This document shows positions 45,759-55,846 of a stretch of DNA of 64,000 nt, one piece after another. Position 1 is the first letter of the stretch. Each line of letters begins with the position of its first letter. The stretch is from Pedobacter sp. MR2016-24. Lineage in GTDB: Bacteria; Bacteroidota; Bacteroidia; Sphingobacteriales; Sphingobacteriaceae. The notes beneath the pieces were generated by a model. That model was given only the letters and a program-made list of their open reading frames with translations. It made no database searches and had not been told where the DNA came from. Where the stretch lies: assembly GCF_026239655.1 (NCBI RefSeq), contig NZ_JAPIVO010000008.1, positions 62,001-126,000 on the forward strand. The letters are read 5' to 3'. Position numbers and translations under genes: made by a program.

Positions 45759-47090
45759 ATGACAAACGTAATTACCGGAGAGAAAGAATTCTTCAAAGGA
45801 ATAGGACAAGTAAAATTCGAGGGCGTAGATTCAGATAACCCACTGGCTTTCCGTTATTATGATGAAAACAGAGTGATTGCCGGCAAGACGATGAAAGATC
45901 ACCTGCGTTTTGCTGGTGCTTACTGGCATTCTTTTGTAGCTACCGGTGGTGATCCATTTGGAGAGCCTACTATCATTCATCCATGGAATGAAAAAGCAGA
46001 TGCAGTAGAACGTGCAAAGGATAAAATGGATGCTGCTTTTGAATTTCTGACCAAGATGAACCTGCCTTTTTACTGCTTCCATGATGTGGATGTGGTTGAT
46101 TATACCAATGATGTAAAAGATAACGAAAGACGTTTACAGGCACTTGTGGAGTATGCAAAACAAAAACAGGCAGATAGCGGTGTAAAACTTTTATGGGGAA
46201 CAGCGAATCTGTTCTCTCACCGCAGGTATATGAATGGTGCATCTACCAATCCAAATTTCCACGTATTGGCACATGGTGCGGCGCAGGTTAAATTTGCGCT
46301 GGATGCTACGATAGCCCTTGGCGGAGAAAACTATGTATTCTGGGGTGGTCGTGAAGGTTATATGAGCCTGCTGAATACTGACATGAAACGTGAGCAGGAA
46401 CACCTGGCTAAATTCTTACATGCATCTAAAGACTATGCAAGAGGACAGGGTTTCAAAGGAACTTTCCTGATTGAGCCAAAACCTTGTGAGCCAAGTAAAC
46501 ACCAGTATGATTATGATGCAGCAACAGTAATTGGCTTCCTGCGTCAGTATGACCTGATGGATGATTTCAAACTGAACCTGGAGGTTAACCACGCTACATT
46601 AGCAGGCCATACTTTCCAGCATGAACTACAGGTAGCAGCTGATGCCGGACTATTAGGTTCTATGGATGCAAACAGGGGCGATTACCAGAATGGATGGGAT
46701 ACTGACCAGTTCCCGAATAACATCAATGAACTGACGGAATCAATGCTGATCTTCCTGGAAGCAGACGGATTAAAAGGCGGCGGAATAAACTTTGATGCAA
46801 AAATCAGAAGAAACTCTACTGATGCAGCCGATTTATTCTATGCACATATTGGTGGTATGGATACTTTTGCCCGTGCTTTGATCAGCGCCGACAATATCCT
46901 GCAGCACTCAGACTATAAAAAAATCCGCACAGACAGATATGCTTCTTTTGATTCGGGTGCAGGTAAAGATTTTGAGAATGGAAAACTAAACCTGGAAGAC
47001 CTGACCAATTATGCAATTGAACAAGGAGAGCCTGAAACCTTAAGTGGCAAACAGGAACTACTTGAAAATATAGTCAACAGATTTATTTAA
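45759..47090 (+). CDS. xylA: xylose isomerase
   Basis: 443 aa metal-dependent isomerase interconverting D-xylose and D-xylulose. The active-site His is in YCFHDVDVV, and metal ligands are visible in [49 protein letters not shown]. Length and the N-terminal [12 protein letters not shown] fit the class II enzymes. Middle gene of xylB-xylA-symporter. Confidence 0.97.
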   Translation: MTNVITGEKEFFKGIGQVKFEGVDSDNPLAFRYYDENRVIAGKTMKDHLRFAGAYWHSFVATGGDPFGEPTIIHPWNEKADAVERAKDKMDAAFEFLTKMNLPFYCFHDVDVVDYTNDVKDNERRLQALVEYAKQKQADSGVKLLWGTANLFSHRRYMNGASTNPNFHVLAHGAAQVKFALDATIALGGENYVFWGGREGYMSLLNTDMKREQEHLAKFLHASKDYARGQGFKGTFLIEPKPCEPSKHQYDYDAATVIGFLRQYDLMDDFKLNLEVNHATLAGHTFQHELQVAADAGLLGSMDANRGDYQNGWDTDQFPNNINELTESMLIFLEADGLKGGGINFDAKIRRNSTDAADLFYAHIGGMDTFARALISADNILQHSDYKKIRTDRYASFDSGAGKDFENGKLNLEDLTNYAIEQGEPETLSGKQELLENIVNRFI

Positions 47091-47112
47091 ACCTGCTCAA
47101 CAAAATTCTCAC

Positions 47113-48801
47113 ATGAATTCATTAGCAACGTACGACTACGTCGTATTCCTGGTCTACTTCCTCATTGTAGCTTTATATGGGTGGACAGTTTACCGTAAAA
47201 AACAATCACAGAAAGAGAATTCGAAAGACTTCTTCCTGGCTAAAGATTCCTTAACCTGGTGGGCTATCGGTGCCTCCCTCATTGCCTCTAATATCTCTGC
47301 GGAGCAATTTATCGGGATGAGCGGTTCCGGGTTTACGATGGGACTGGCCATCGCTACCTACGAATGGATGGCAGCAGCTACCCTGATCATTGTGGCTATC
47401 TTTTTTATACCGGTGTATATCAAAAATAAGATCTATACCATGCCGCAATTCCTTGGTCAGCGTTACAACAGTACTGTAGCCATGATCATGGCTATTTTCT
47501 GGCTGTTGTTATATGTGGTGGTAAACCTGACGTCTATCTTGTATCTGGGCGCCCTGGCCATCAACAGCATCTCCGGCATTAATACCACAGCGTGCATGTA
47601 CATCTTATCTGTATTTGCTGTAATTATTACACTGGGTGGAATGAAGGTGATTGGTTATACGGATGTAATTCAGGTATTCTTTTTAATCCTGGGGGGACTG
47701 GCGACGACTTATCTTGCATTAGAACTTGTGTCTACACATTTCGGTACCACTGGTGTATTAAACGGATTGAGTATTATCAAGGAGAAAGCTACGGATCACT
47801 TCCAAATGATTTTCCATAAGGAGAATGCACATTATATGGATCTTCCGGGTTTATCTGTGCTGATTGGCGGTATGTGGATTGTAAACCTAAACTATTGGGG
47901 TTGTAACCAGTACATTACTCAAAGAGCCTTGGGTGCAGATTTAAAAACTGCCAGAGGCGGATTATTATTTGCAGCAGGATTGAAGCTACTGATGCCTATC
48001 ATTGTAGTTTTACCTGGTATCGCAGCTTATGTATTGTACAAAGAAGGATACGGAAACTTCCAGACGGCGATGCTGAAAGATGGTTCCCTGAATGCCGACT
48101 CTGCCTACCCGGTATTATTAAACTTACTGCCGGCAGGACTAAAGGGGCTTTCTTTTGCAGCTTTAACAGCAGCAATTGTTGCTTCCCTTGCAGGTAAAGC
48201 CAATAGTATCGCTACGATCTTTACTTTGGATGTATACAAAAAGGTAATCAATAAAGATGCTGATGAAAACAAACAGGTAATCATTGGCCGTATCACTGTG
48301 ATTGTAGCCATGATCCTTGCTATTATTATCGCTCCTCAGTTGGGGATAGATAAAAAAGGCGGGTTCCAGTTCATTCAGGAATATACAGGTTTCGTATCTC
48401 CGGGTATCTTCGCCATGTTTATCCTGGGTTTCTTCTGGAAAAGAACTACTTCCAACGCAGCACTCTTTGCTACTATCGGTGGCTTCCTGATGTCTGTAGG
48501 ATTTAAAGTTCTCCCTTCATTTGCTAACCTGGAATGGTTAAGCCCATTCGGATTCTCCAAACTGGTAGAACAAAAAGATGGCAGCATGTTATATGAAATT
48601 CCATTCCTGGACAGAATGGGTTTTGTGTTCGTGATCTGTATCATCGCCATGTTCATCATCAGTAAAATGGAAAATAGAAATGGTGTGAACCCTAAAGGAC
48701 TGGAGATTGACAGAAGCATGTTTAAAACAAGTACAGGTTTCGCAGCAGGTGCATTAATTATCTGCGGTGTCATTGTTGCACTTTACACAATATTCTGGTA
48801 A
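47113..48801 (+). CDS. sodium:solute symporter, probably xylose
   Basis: 562 aa SSS-family permease with about 14 membrane segments. FLAKDSLTWWAIGASLIASNISAEQFIGM is the family's conserved N-terminal block, and NYWGCNQYITQRALGA is also typical (vSGLT group). The gene is the third in the xyl operon, and its position indicates xylose uptake. A strong terminator follows. Confidence 0.9.
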   Translation: MNSLATYDYVVFLVYFLIVALYGWTVYRKKQSQKENSKDFFLAKDSLTWWAIGASLIASNISAEQFIGMSGSGFTMGLAIATYEWMAAATLIIVAIFFIPVYIKNKIYTMPQFLGQRYNSTVAMIMAIFWLLLYVVVNLTSILYLGALAINSISGINTTACMYILSVFAVIITLGGMKVIGYTDVIQVFFLILGGLATTYLALELVSTHFGTTGVLNGLSIIKEKATDHFQMIFHKENAHYMDLPGLSVLIGGMWIVNLNYWGCNQYITQRALGADLKTARGGLLFAAGLKLLMPIIVVLPGIAAYVLYKEGYGNFQTAMLKDGSLNADSAYPVLLNLLPAGLKGLSFAALTAAIVASLAGKANSIATIFTLDVYKKVINKDADENKQVIIGRITVIVAMILAIIIAPQLGIDKKGGFQFIQEYTGFVSPGIFAMFILGFFWKRTTSNAALFATIGGFLMSVGFKVLPSFANLEWLSPFGFSKLVEQKDGSMLYEIPFLDRMGFVFVICIIAMFIISKMENRNGVNPKGLEIDRSMFKTSTGFAAGALIICGVIVALYTIFW

Positions 48802-48826
48802 GCGCTCCGGAAAAATCATAAATAAC

Positions 48827-48860
48827 AAAGCCCTCTGATCCTAACATCAGAGGGCTTTTG
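48827..48860 (+). terminator. terminator of the xylose operon
   Basis: Perfect 13-bp stem AAAGCCCTCTGAT / ATCAGAGGGCTTT with a short loop, followed by T. Confidence 0.9.
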
Positions 48861-48983
48861 CATTCATTTGTGTGGTAAGATCTTAAAGCATCTGGCAGAA
48901 TTCGATACCACAAACACACCACTGAATGAAGATTATATCTTGCCAGCGCAAGAAATATCTCCCGCACAAATCACAAAACCCAA
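48861..48983 (+). other. possible coding remnant after the xyl terminator
   Basis: A plus-strand frame without ATG reads through HLAEFDTTNTPLNEDYILPA and QEISPAQITKPKVLLYTKRR to a stop. Codon use looks like coding sequence, but I see no start, no promoter and no family. It could be a residual 3' end or chance. Confidence 0.15.
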
Positions 48984-49047
48984 GGTTCTGCTATATACTA
49001 AACGTAGATAACAAGCTAAATGCTACACTATTAAAAAATATATTTTA

Positions 49048-49791
49048 TTAATGTAGCAAAGAGGCCTTATTGAACTCCCAGTTCATCCTGGCGATGTTTA
49101 AGACCGATATGCCTTGCGGGCACTTTACTTCACAGGCCTCCGTATTACTGCAATGACCAAATCCCTCTTCATCCATCTTACTCACCATTTTCAATACTCT
49201 TTTAGCCGCTTCCTGTTCTCCTTGCGGCAGTTTTGCCAGGTGGGAAATCTTGGCTGAGGTAAAAAGAGCAGCACTTGAATTTTTACAGGTAGCTACACAG
49301 GCACCGCAGCCGATACAGGCGGCAGAATCAAAGGCAGACTCAGCAGTTTCATGGACAATCAACAAGTTATTGGCTTCTGCAGGCATGCCGGTATTAGCGG
49401 TGATAAAGCCGCCCGACTGTATAATCCTGTCAAAAGCGGACCTGTCTATTTTTAAATCTCTTTTCAGGGGAAAAGCCATTGCCCTGAACGGTTCTACGTA
49501 AATGGTATCGCCTTCTTTAAATTCCCTCATATGCAGCTGGCAAACGGTCAGGCCGGGCACAGGACCATGGGCCTGACCATTAATCATCATCCCGCAGGTG
49601 CCGCAAATCCCCTCCCGGCAATCATGGTCAAACTCAACCGGCATCTCCCCTTTTAGGGTAAGCTGCTCGTTCAGGGTATCCATCATCTCCAGAAATGACA
49701 TGTGCTGATCTACATTGTCCAAATCATAATTAACCATACTGCCTTTACTCTTTGCGTCTTTCTGACGCCAAACTTTAAGATGTACTTTCAT
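49048..49791 (-). CDS. sdhB: succinate dehydrogenase/fumarate reductase iron-sulfur subunit
   Basis: 247 aa. The [2Fe-2S] cluster ligands are in CREGICGTCGMM and VCQLH, and the ferredoxin-like half has CIGCGACVATCKN and CSNTEACEVKCPQG for the [4Fe-4S] and [3Fe-4S] clusters. It passes electrons between the flavoprotein and the cytochrome b subunit. The last gene of the operon, 5 bases after sdhA. An AT-rich hairpin (49021-49058) spans the stop. Confidence 0.94.
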   Translation of the reverse strand: MKVHLKVWRQKDAKSKGSMVNYDLDNVDQHMSFLEMMDTLNEQLTLKGEMPVEFDHDCREGICGTCGMMINGQAHGPVPGLTVCQLHMREFKEGDTIYVEPFRAMAFPLKRDLKIDRSAFDRIIQSGGFITANTGMPAEANNLLIVHETAESAFDSAACIGCGACVATCKNSSAALFTSAKISHLAKLPQGEQEAAKRVLKMVSKMDEEGFGHCSNTEACEVKCPQGISVLNIARMNWEFNKASLLH

Positions 49792-49796
49792 AATGC

Positions 49797-51713
49797 TTAG
49801 CTATAACTTCTAACAGATAATTTAATAAATTCAAATACCAGTTGCTCCGGATGAAGTACAGGCGCCATATCTTTTCCCGCCCATTCCCACGCGGAAACGT
49901 AACAGTAATCCTCATCGTTACGCAGTGCTTCCCCATCAGCCGTCTGATATTCTTCCCGGAAATGTGCACCGCAGGATTCCTCGCGACTCAAAGCGTCATG
50001 GCACATCAGTTCTGCGATCTCGAGATAGTCGGCCACCCTACCTGCTTTCTCCAGTTCGGAATTAATTTCGGCAGCATTACCAGGGATCATCAGGTCACGG
50101 TAAAATGCTTCCCTTAATGCTTTAATTTCAGTGATAGCTTCTTCCAGCCCAGCAGCGGAACGGGACAAGCCACATTTATCATATAATAACTTTCCCAGTT
50201 CCTTATGAAAGGAATCCGCCGTTCGGCTTCCTTTGATCTGCACAAATTGATTCAACTGACTTATCACTGCCCCTTCTGCTTTCACAAATTCGGGATGGTC
50301 AGTATTTATCTTTTCTGTTTTCAATTCCTCTGCCAGGTAATTTGCGAGAGTATAAGGCAATATAAAATAACCGTCAACACAAGCCTGCAACAAAGAGTTG
50401 GCGCCTAACCTGTTTGCGCCATGATCGGCAAAATTGGCTTCACCAATAGCAAACAGACCGGGGATAGTGGTCATCAGCTCATAATCTACCCAGAGACCAC
50501 CCATTGAAAAATGGGCTGCGGGAGAGATCTTCATGGGCGACTGATAAGCGTCATCAGCAGTAATCTTTTTATACATAGAAAAGAGATTGCCATATTTCTC
50601 TTTTATCTTATCCATGCCCTGCTCCTTAATGGCTTTAGAGAAATCCAGGTAAACAGCATTTTTTTGGGTGCCCACGCCAAAACCGGCGTCAATTCTCTCT
50701 TTTGCAGCCCGGGATGAGATATCTCTTGGGGCAAGATTTCCAAAAGAAGGGTATCTGCGCTCCAGATAATAATCGCGCTCCTCTTCCGGAATATCATTCG
50801 GCACCCTTGTTTCATTTTCAAGTTTGGGCACCCAGATCCTGCCATCATTCCGTAGCGATTCAGACATTAGTGTTAACTTGGACTGATAATCCCCGGATTG
50901 AGGCAGACAGGTTGGATGTACCTGTGTCCAGCTCGGACAAGCCATGAGTGCTCCCCTTTTATGTGCACGCCAGATGGCAGAACCGTTACAGCCCATGGCC
51001 AGTGTAGACAGGTAATATATTTTACCAAAACCACCCGTAGCAATCACCACCGAAGCCGCAGCAAACCGCTCAATGACTCCTGTGTCCAGGTTACGGGCAA
51101 TGATTCCTTTCGCCTTACCATCAACCACAACCAGATCCAGCATTTCATGACGTGTATGAAGAGTCACTTTCCCTAGCGCTGCCTGTCGCATCAGCGCTTG
51201 ATAAGCTCCCAGCAGTAATTGCTGACCTGTCTGTCCGCGTGCATAAAATGTACGGCTTACCTGTACCCCGCCAAAAGAGCGGTTACTTAAATACCCACCA
51301 TATTCTCTTGCAAATGGTACGCCCTGTGCCACTGCCTGATCGATCAGGCTCAATGAACATTCTGCAAGCCGGTAAACATTAGCTTCGCGGGACCTGAAAT
51401 CTCCTCCCTTCAGCGTATCGTAAAACATCCTGTATACCGAATCACCATCATTCTGGTAGTTCTTTGCAGCATTCACACCACCCTGCGCGGCAACAGAATG
51501 TGCTCTCCTGGCAGAATCCTGAAAGCAAAAGGAATGTACCTGATAACCCAGTTCTGCCAGTGAAGCTGCTGCCGAAGCACCTGCAAGCCCTGTTCCGACC
51601 ACAATGACCGTCAGTTTTTTACGGTTTGCCGGATTAACGAGCTTAGCATGTTCTTTATAATGTGACCACTTGTGTTCCAGTGGTCCTGCTGGTATTTTAG
51701 CATCTAAAATCAT
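49797..51713 (-). CDS. sdhA: succinate dehydrogenase/fumarate reductase flavoprotein subunit
   Basis: 638 aa. FAD-binding [19 protein letters not shown] at the N-terminus, His72 in [14 protein letters not shown] for covalent FAD, the active-site region [10 protein letters not shown], and a [11 protein letters not shown] block. Long form of the type-B (Wolinella/Bacillus-like) complexes. Overlaps sdhC by 4 bases. The reaction may run as succinate oxidation or as fumarate reduction, which sequence alone does not decide. Confidence 0.94.
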   Translation of the reverse strand: MILDAKIPAGPLEHKWSHYKEHAKLVNPANRKKLTVIVVGTGLAGASAAASLAELGYQVHSFCFQDSARRAHSVAAQGGVNAAKNYQNDGDSVYRMFYDTLKGGDFRSREANVYRLAECSLSLIDQAVAQGVPFAREYGGYLSNRSFGGVQVSRTFYARGQTGQQLLLGAYQALMRQAALGKVTLHTRHEMLDLVVVDGKAKGIIARNLDTGVIERFAAASVVIATGGFGKIYYLSTLAMGCNGSAIWRAHKRGALMACPSWTQVHPTCLPQSGDYQSKLTLMSESLRNDGRIWVPKLENETRVPNDIPEEERDYYLERRYPSFGNLAPRDISSRAAKERIDAGFGVGTQKNAVYLDFSKAIKEQGMDKIKEKYGNLFSMYKKITADDAYQSPMKISPAAHFSMGGLWVDYELMTTIPGLFAIGEANFADHGANRLGANSLLQACVDGYFILPYTLANYLAEELKTEKINTDHPEFVKAEGAVISQLNQFVQIKGSRTADSFHKELGKLLYDKCGLSRSAAGLEEAITEIKALREAFYRDLMIPGNAAEINSELEKAGRVADYLEIAELMCHDALSREESCGAHFREEYQTADGEALRNDEDYCYVSAWEWAGKDMAPVLHPEQLVFEFIKLSVRSYS

Positions 51714-52396
51714 AATCCAAATTGACTAAGGTGAACATAAACCGGTATTATGCAAAAACCGAAGGTGATCACATAACTGTAAATAGTGCCGATTAGCTGC
51801 ACATATTTTACATATCGCGGATGATAGAGACCAAGCGTGCGTACAGCACTTTTAACGCCGTGCAGCAAATGGTAGCCCACAGCCAGCATAGAAATTACAT
51901 ATAAAACCACATACCACCAGGATTCAAATGCACTGACCACAATCACGTATAAATCCTTATTGCCGTTTCTGTCATAAGGCAGGGAGCCGAATTTGTACAC
52001 ATACCAAAAATCTTTGAAATGAATAACCAGAAAAACCAGGATGATCGTGCCCAAAACACCCATATTTCTGGAATACCATTTGCTCACCTGCTTCCTGTCG
52101 TCATATACATATTTAACAGCTGTTTTTCTATTCCTCAATGTAATAATCAACGCATCGCCGGCATGCGCAATCAGCGAAAAATACAGCACATAAGAAATGA
52201 GCCTGATAAATATATTACCGGACAACAAGGCGGAATAGCTATTGAAACTGGCGTTTGCCTCATTTGCAGGCAACAGTAACTGCAGATTCCCAAGTAAATG
52301 TATTACAAGGAAAAAGCAAAGAAATAAACCTGTTACTGCCATCAGATTTTTCCTTGACAGGGTACTTTGAAAGATATAATTATTCATTGTTTTCAT
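51710..52396 (-). CDS. sdhC: succinate dehydrogenase cytochrome b subunit
   Basis: 228 aa with five membrane helices of the b558 family. Potential heme-ligating His appear in [21 protein letters not shown] and YHLLHGV, the pattern of a di-heme type-B quinone-reactive subunit. It is one base after the permease gene. The single membrane subunit (no sdhD) matches Bacteroidota and Wolinella complexes. Confidence 0.9.
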   Translation of the reverse strand: MKTMNNYIFQSTLSRKNLMAVTGLFLCFFLVIHLLGNLQLLLPANEANASFNSYSALLSGNIFIRLISYVLYFSLIAHAGDALIITLRNRKTAVKYVYDDRKQVSKWYSRNMGVLGTIILVFLVIHFKDFWYVYKFGSLPYDRNGNKDLYVIVVSAFESWWYVVLYVISMLAVGYHLLHGVKSAVRTLGLYHPRYVKYVQLIGTIYSYVITFGFCIIPVYVHLSQFGL

Positions 52397-52397
52397 A

Positions 52398-53873
52398 TTA
52401 ATAAATACCTGTTACCTTCCACCATAAACCACCTAAGCCCATCCAGATCAGCAATAATGCAATCCCGATAATCAGCCCCGTAGTCCACCAATGTTTAACA
52501 TCTACATATCCGCTCCCAAAAAACACAGGGGCAGGACCATGTGCATAGTGTGTCAGGGTACCATAAAGAGATCCTGTGAATCCAAGCATTAATGCCAGCA
52601 ATAATGGAGGAACACCCATAGCGATACCTACAGCCAACAGTGCCGCATACATCGCTGCCACATGTGCAGTGGCACTGGCAAAGAGGTAATGACTCAGGAA
52701 ATAAGTCAGTACAATAATTGGAAAAGCCATATTCCAGGATAACCCCAGCATCTGCTGTTTGATCAGGTCACCAAACCAGGGTATAAATCCCAGCTCATTT
52801 AATGACCCGGCCATCATCACCAGTGTGGCGAACCATACAATCGTATCCCATGCCCCTTTTTCCGCTTTCACATCTTCCCAGGTTAATACCTGAGTCAACA
52901 GCAGAATGGTTAGCCCGATAAATGCAGTTGTTGTTGCATCTATCTTAAAGATATCACCCGTAACCCATAAGACCAGCAAAATCACAAAAGCGAGCAGCAT
53001 CAACCACTCATTCCTGGTGATGGCACCCATCTCCTTTAGTTTTTCCGCAGCCATCCCCGGAGCTTCGGTTGTTTTCTTCAGCTCTGGCGGAAAAACTTTA
53101 TACAGCAGATAAGGAATAATCATCATTGAGGCCAGGCCCGGTACAATCGCTGCCCAGAACCAGGACATCCAGCTGATGTGGATTCCCATATCTGCGGCAA
53201 ACTTCTGACACATCGGGTTACTCGCCGTACCTGTAAGGAACATGGCAGAAGCAATCAGGTTCATGTAATAGCTGTTTAACGTCAGATAGGCACCTACTTT
53301 ACGGTGCGTCTCCGGCTGATCTGGCATGGAACCGAGACTCATCGCCATGGATTTCATGATAGGATAAATAATCCCGCCTCCGCGTGCGGTATTGCTCGGA
53401 ATAGCTGGTGCAAGGATCAAATCTGCAGCGCCCAGACTATAAGCAAGCCCTAGTGAACTTTTACCGAATAGTTTGATAAAGATATAAGCTATCCTGCTGC
53501 CCAACCCTGTTTTGATAAAGCCACGGGCAATAAAAAAACTAATCCCTATCAGCCAGATCACTTTATCACCAAAACTCCGCAATGCAAGCGTGATAGACTT
53601 TCCAGGATTCCCGGGGGCCAGCACTCCGGTGAGGGCAACCAGCGAAATAGCCATCATACAGAGTGTACCCATACTGGCTGCCTTAAGAATAATTCCCAGA
53701 ATAGTAGCCAGGAAAATAGCCAGCAGATGCCAGGCTTCAGGTTTTACACCCACCGGCGCAGGAATAAACCAGATGATAATTCCCACAGCTACAGTGATGA
53801 GCAGTGGAATGAGCTGGATTTCTTTTGGTAATGCCAGGTTTGGCACCTTAGGTGCCGTTGATGAGGTTTTCAT
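52398..53873 (-). CDS. DASS family dicarboxylate/anion permease
   Basis: 491 aa with about 12 membrane segments. SNTARGGGIIYPIMKSMAMS and LTGTASNPMCQKFA are the two Ser-Asn-Thr motifs of the CitT/DiT1-like divalent anion transporters (citrate, tartrate, succinate or 2-oxoglutarate exchange). Its place between an outer-membrane porin and sdhCAB suggests import of a C4 dicarboxylate, possibly in exchange for succinate. Exact substrate not predictable. Confidence 0.88.
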   Translation of the reverse strand: MKTSSTAPKVPNLALPKEIQLIPLLITVAVGIIIWFIPAPVGVKPEAWHLLAIFLATILGIILKAASMGTLCMMAISLVALTGVLAPGNPGKSITLALRSFGDKVIWLIGISFFIARGFIKTGLGSRIAYIFIKLFGKSSLGLAYSLGAADLILAPAIPSNTARGGGIIYPIMKSMAMSLGSMPDQPETHRKVGAYLTLNSYYMNLIASAMFLTGTASNPMCQKFAADMGIHISWMSWFWAAIVPGLASMMIIPYLLYKVFPPELKKTTEAPGMAAEKLKEMGAITRNEWLMLLAFVILLVLWVTGDIFKIDATTTAFIGLTILLLTQVLTWEDVKAEKGAWDTIVWFATLVMMAGSLNELGFIPWFGDLIKQQMLGLSWNMAFPIIVLTYFLSHYLFASATAHVAAMYAALLAVGIAMGVPPLLLALMLGFTGSLYGTLTHYAHGPAPVFFGSGYVDVKHWWTTGLIIGIALLLIWMGLGGLWWKVTGIY

Positions 53874-53888
53874 AGATTCGTTAATTAC

Positions 53889-55031
53889 TTACAACCTTGA
53901 TTGTACTTGTATAATAAATAATTCATTGTTGTACTGAGTGGTAGCAGGCACATTCCTTTTATAGCGGTCCACATTAACACCAATCTGGATCCTGGCATTG
54001 TAAGCCTTTAAAAACTCCGCGCTGATCATCGGTGTCCATGTTTGTCTGGCATTACTTGCATGTTTAAAGTCGTTGTCAAAATATTCATACCTGCAGGAGA
54101 ACTCCAGAGAACTCAGCCGATGGTAATTAATAGCGTAACGCAGATTGGGCAAAATGTACATTCCCCGCATCTGATATTGAGCAACGCTGCCCGTACGTTT
54201 GGCAGAATCGAGCCCGTAAAATAAAGTATGGTTGTTACCCTGCTTTACTTCGGTTTCTAATTCGAGCGACCATTTTTTAGCGAGCGGGAATATTCCCGAA
54301 ACATCAATACCTGAAGCATAAACACGGCTTCCTGATACCAGAGCCAAACCACCATTCAGCCCCATTTTAATCTGAAGACGCTTTTGCAGGCCAAGCTCCA
54401 CTCTGGAAGAGAAATGTTTGCCATTATCATTGTCCATCACCTGGTTGCGGTTGTTACCGTTAACTACAGAGATCTCATACTTTACCGGCAATTCGCTTTT
54501 TATTGCTCCATACAAACTTGCACCGATTTGAAAACTTTGCCATCCGTTATTGCCAAATGCAGTGTACTGATTAGAATAGTCCATTGATTTGATAACATCT
54601 ACGGGATACATATCTTCCAATCCAAAAGCAGGCCTGAACTGACCCATTTTTAAATTGATGTACTGATTAAGACGATAAGTGATGTAAGCATTTTCAAGTA
54701 CCTTATTTTTGGGATCTGATTTAAAATCTGCCAGGTTAAGCAATAGCACTACATCCGTTCTGTCCGAGATCTTCGATGCAAACTGCAGCCTGGCCCTCTT
54801 GATATCAAAATCATTATAGATGGCTTTACCATCTGTATGGTGCAGGCCGTTTAAGTCGATATCTTTATGCGTACTAAAGGAATACCTGGATTGGAACAGC
54901 CCTTTCATCGTTATTTTAACCTTCACCGAATCTGTTTTCACAGCTTCCTGGGCATAACTGTTAAAGAAACCTAAACACGTGATAAACGTGATCATAAATA
55001 ATTGATTCAAAGGATTTCTATACATATCCAA
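53889..55031 (-). CDS. porin, phosphate-selective porin O/P-like
   Basis: 380 aa outer-membrane beta-barrel with signal peptide (ending NSYAQEA). DFDIKRARLQFASKISDRTDV and LKMGQFRPAFGLED are the recurring strand motifs of the porin O/P (PF07396) family, and the chain ends in a beta strand. It leads the porin-permease-sdhCAB run and would admit the anion through the outer membrane. The start could also be the Met two codons on (MYRNPL). Confidence 0.85.
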   Translation of the reverse strand: MDMYRNPLNQLFMITFITCLGFFNSYAQEAVKTDSVKVKITMKGLFQSRYSFSTHKDIDLNGLHHTDGKAIYNDFDIKRARLQFASKISDRTDVVLLLNLADFKSDPKNKVLENAYITYRLNQYINLKMGQFRPAFGLEDMYPVDVIKSMDYSNQYTAFGNNGWQSFQIGASLYGAIKSELPVKYEISVVNGNNRNQVMDNDNGKHFSSRVELGLQKRLQIKMGLNGGLALVSGSRVYASGIDVSGIFPLAKKWSLELETEVKQGNNHTLFYGLDSAKRTGSVAQYQMRGMYILPNLRYAINYHRLSSLEFSCRYEYFDNDFKHASNARQTWTPMISAEFLKAYNARIQIGVNVDRYKRNVPATTQYNNELFIIQVQSRL

Positions 55032-55057
55032 AGATCATCTAATGCAAATCGGAAAAT

Positions 55058-55073
55058 AGTGACGGTCATCACA
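55058..55073. promoter_or_regulatory. CRP-type binding site
   Basis: Minus strand TGTGA-TGACCG-TCACT, nine of ten positions of the CRP-like TGTGA-N6-TCACA. Its centre is 22 bases from the centre of the FNR-type box, two helical turns. Confidence 0.5.
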
Positions 55074-55080
55074 TTTGTTA

Positions 55081-55094
55081 TTGATCATCATCAA
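55081..55094. promoter_or_regulatory. FNR-type binding site
   Basis: TTGAT-CATC-ATCAA, a perfect match to the FNR consensus TTGAT-N4-ATCAA. It lies 50 bases upstream of the porin start, a position from which Crp/Fnr-family proteins act. Confidence 0.6.
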
Positions 55095-55333
55095 CGAAAA
55101 TGCAATAAAAAAGAAATTACCATACTGATATCCAAATAATTACATGTATCACGGTAAGTTTTTTTAGGGTCAATAATCCATAGTGGCTATATGGAAATTT
55201 AACCTCCTTTAACAAGAAAATCCGGTTGCAACAGCAAACGGATTTATAAAAATAAATAGCTCTCTTTTAAAATCAGGATTTTGCGGAAGGTTTGCATTGA
55301 GCTTCCCTGTGCGTTTGAGAAACTAAAAAAACA

Positions 55334-55720
55334 CTACAACTCCAGATAGTCACGCTGAGGCTCTTTGAGACAAGCTTCAATCTGATCTACCAGGGCCAGC
55401 AGGTCAAAGGGTTTGGAGATAAAAGCATTACACCTGTAATCATCCAAAGCCAGTAATACACGTGGAAAAGCAGTAAAGATAATCACAGGAATATGGCGCA
55501 ACAGTTCATTCTTTTTGATCTGCATACACAGCTCTCCGCCATTGGTACCTGGCAATAAAAAGTCCAGTAAAACAAGATCAGGCATCAGCTCTTTAACTAT
55601 TGGAACGATGTCATAAGCCTGCGGACGAAAATGCAGCGTATATCCTTGCGCTGTTAAAAACTCATCCAGTATTTCAACTAACTTCTCATCATTTTCAATC
55701 ACTAAAATATGCTTTGCCAT
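55334..55720 (-). CDS. single-domain response regulator
   Basis: 128 aa receiver domain with the acidic pair NDE (residues 10-12), the phosphoacceptor Asp53 in LLDFLLPG and the conserved Lys103 in SKPFD. No output domain, so it acts by protein contact or in a phosphorelay. No kinase is adjacent. Confidence 0.9.
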   Translation of the reverse strand: MAKHILVIENDEKLVEILDEFLTAQGYTLHFRPQAYDIVPIVKELMPDLVLLDFLLPGTNGGELCMQIKKNELLRHIPVIIFTAFPRVLLALDDYRCNAFISKPFDLLALVDQIEACLKEPQRDYLEL

Positions 55721-55846
55721 TCTTTATTCTCCAGCCGTTGTAGATACCTTGTTCAACATTTAATTGACTGTAAAATTACCGCTCCGTATTATCCCCTGCT
55801 ATGGTATAAATACGCTAAATGAAAGATTAAGTACGTGTTTAAACGT

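Larger units (their letters stand above)
55032..55333. other. 302-base regulatory gap upstream of the porin-permease-sdh operon
   Basis: Contains an FNR-consensus box (55081-55094) and a CRP-like box (55058-55073) next to the porin start. The remaining two hundred bases are AT-rich with no gene seen; the response regulator ends at 55334. Confidence 0.6.

Noticed and set aside
49021-49058. AT-rich hairpin at the sdhB stop as a strong terminator
   Set aside because: Arms TGCTACACTATTAA / TTATTAATGTAGCA are imperfect and lack a GC-rich stem and T-run; kept only as a weak hairpin.
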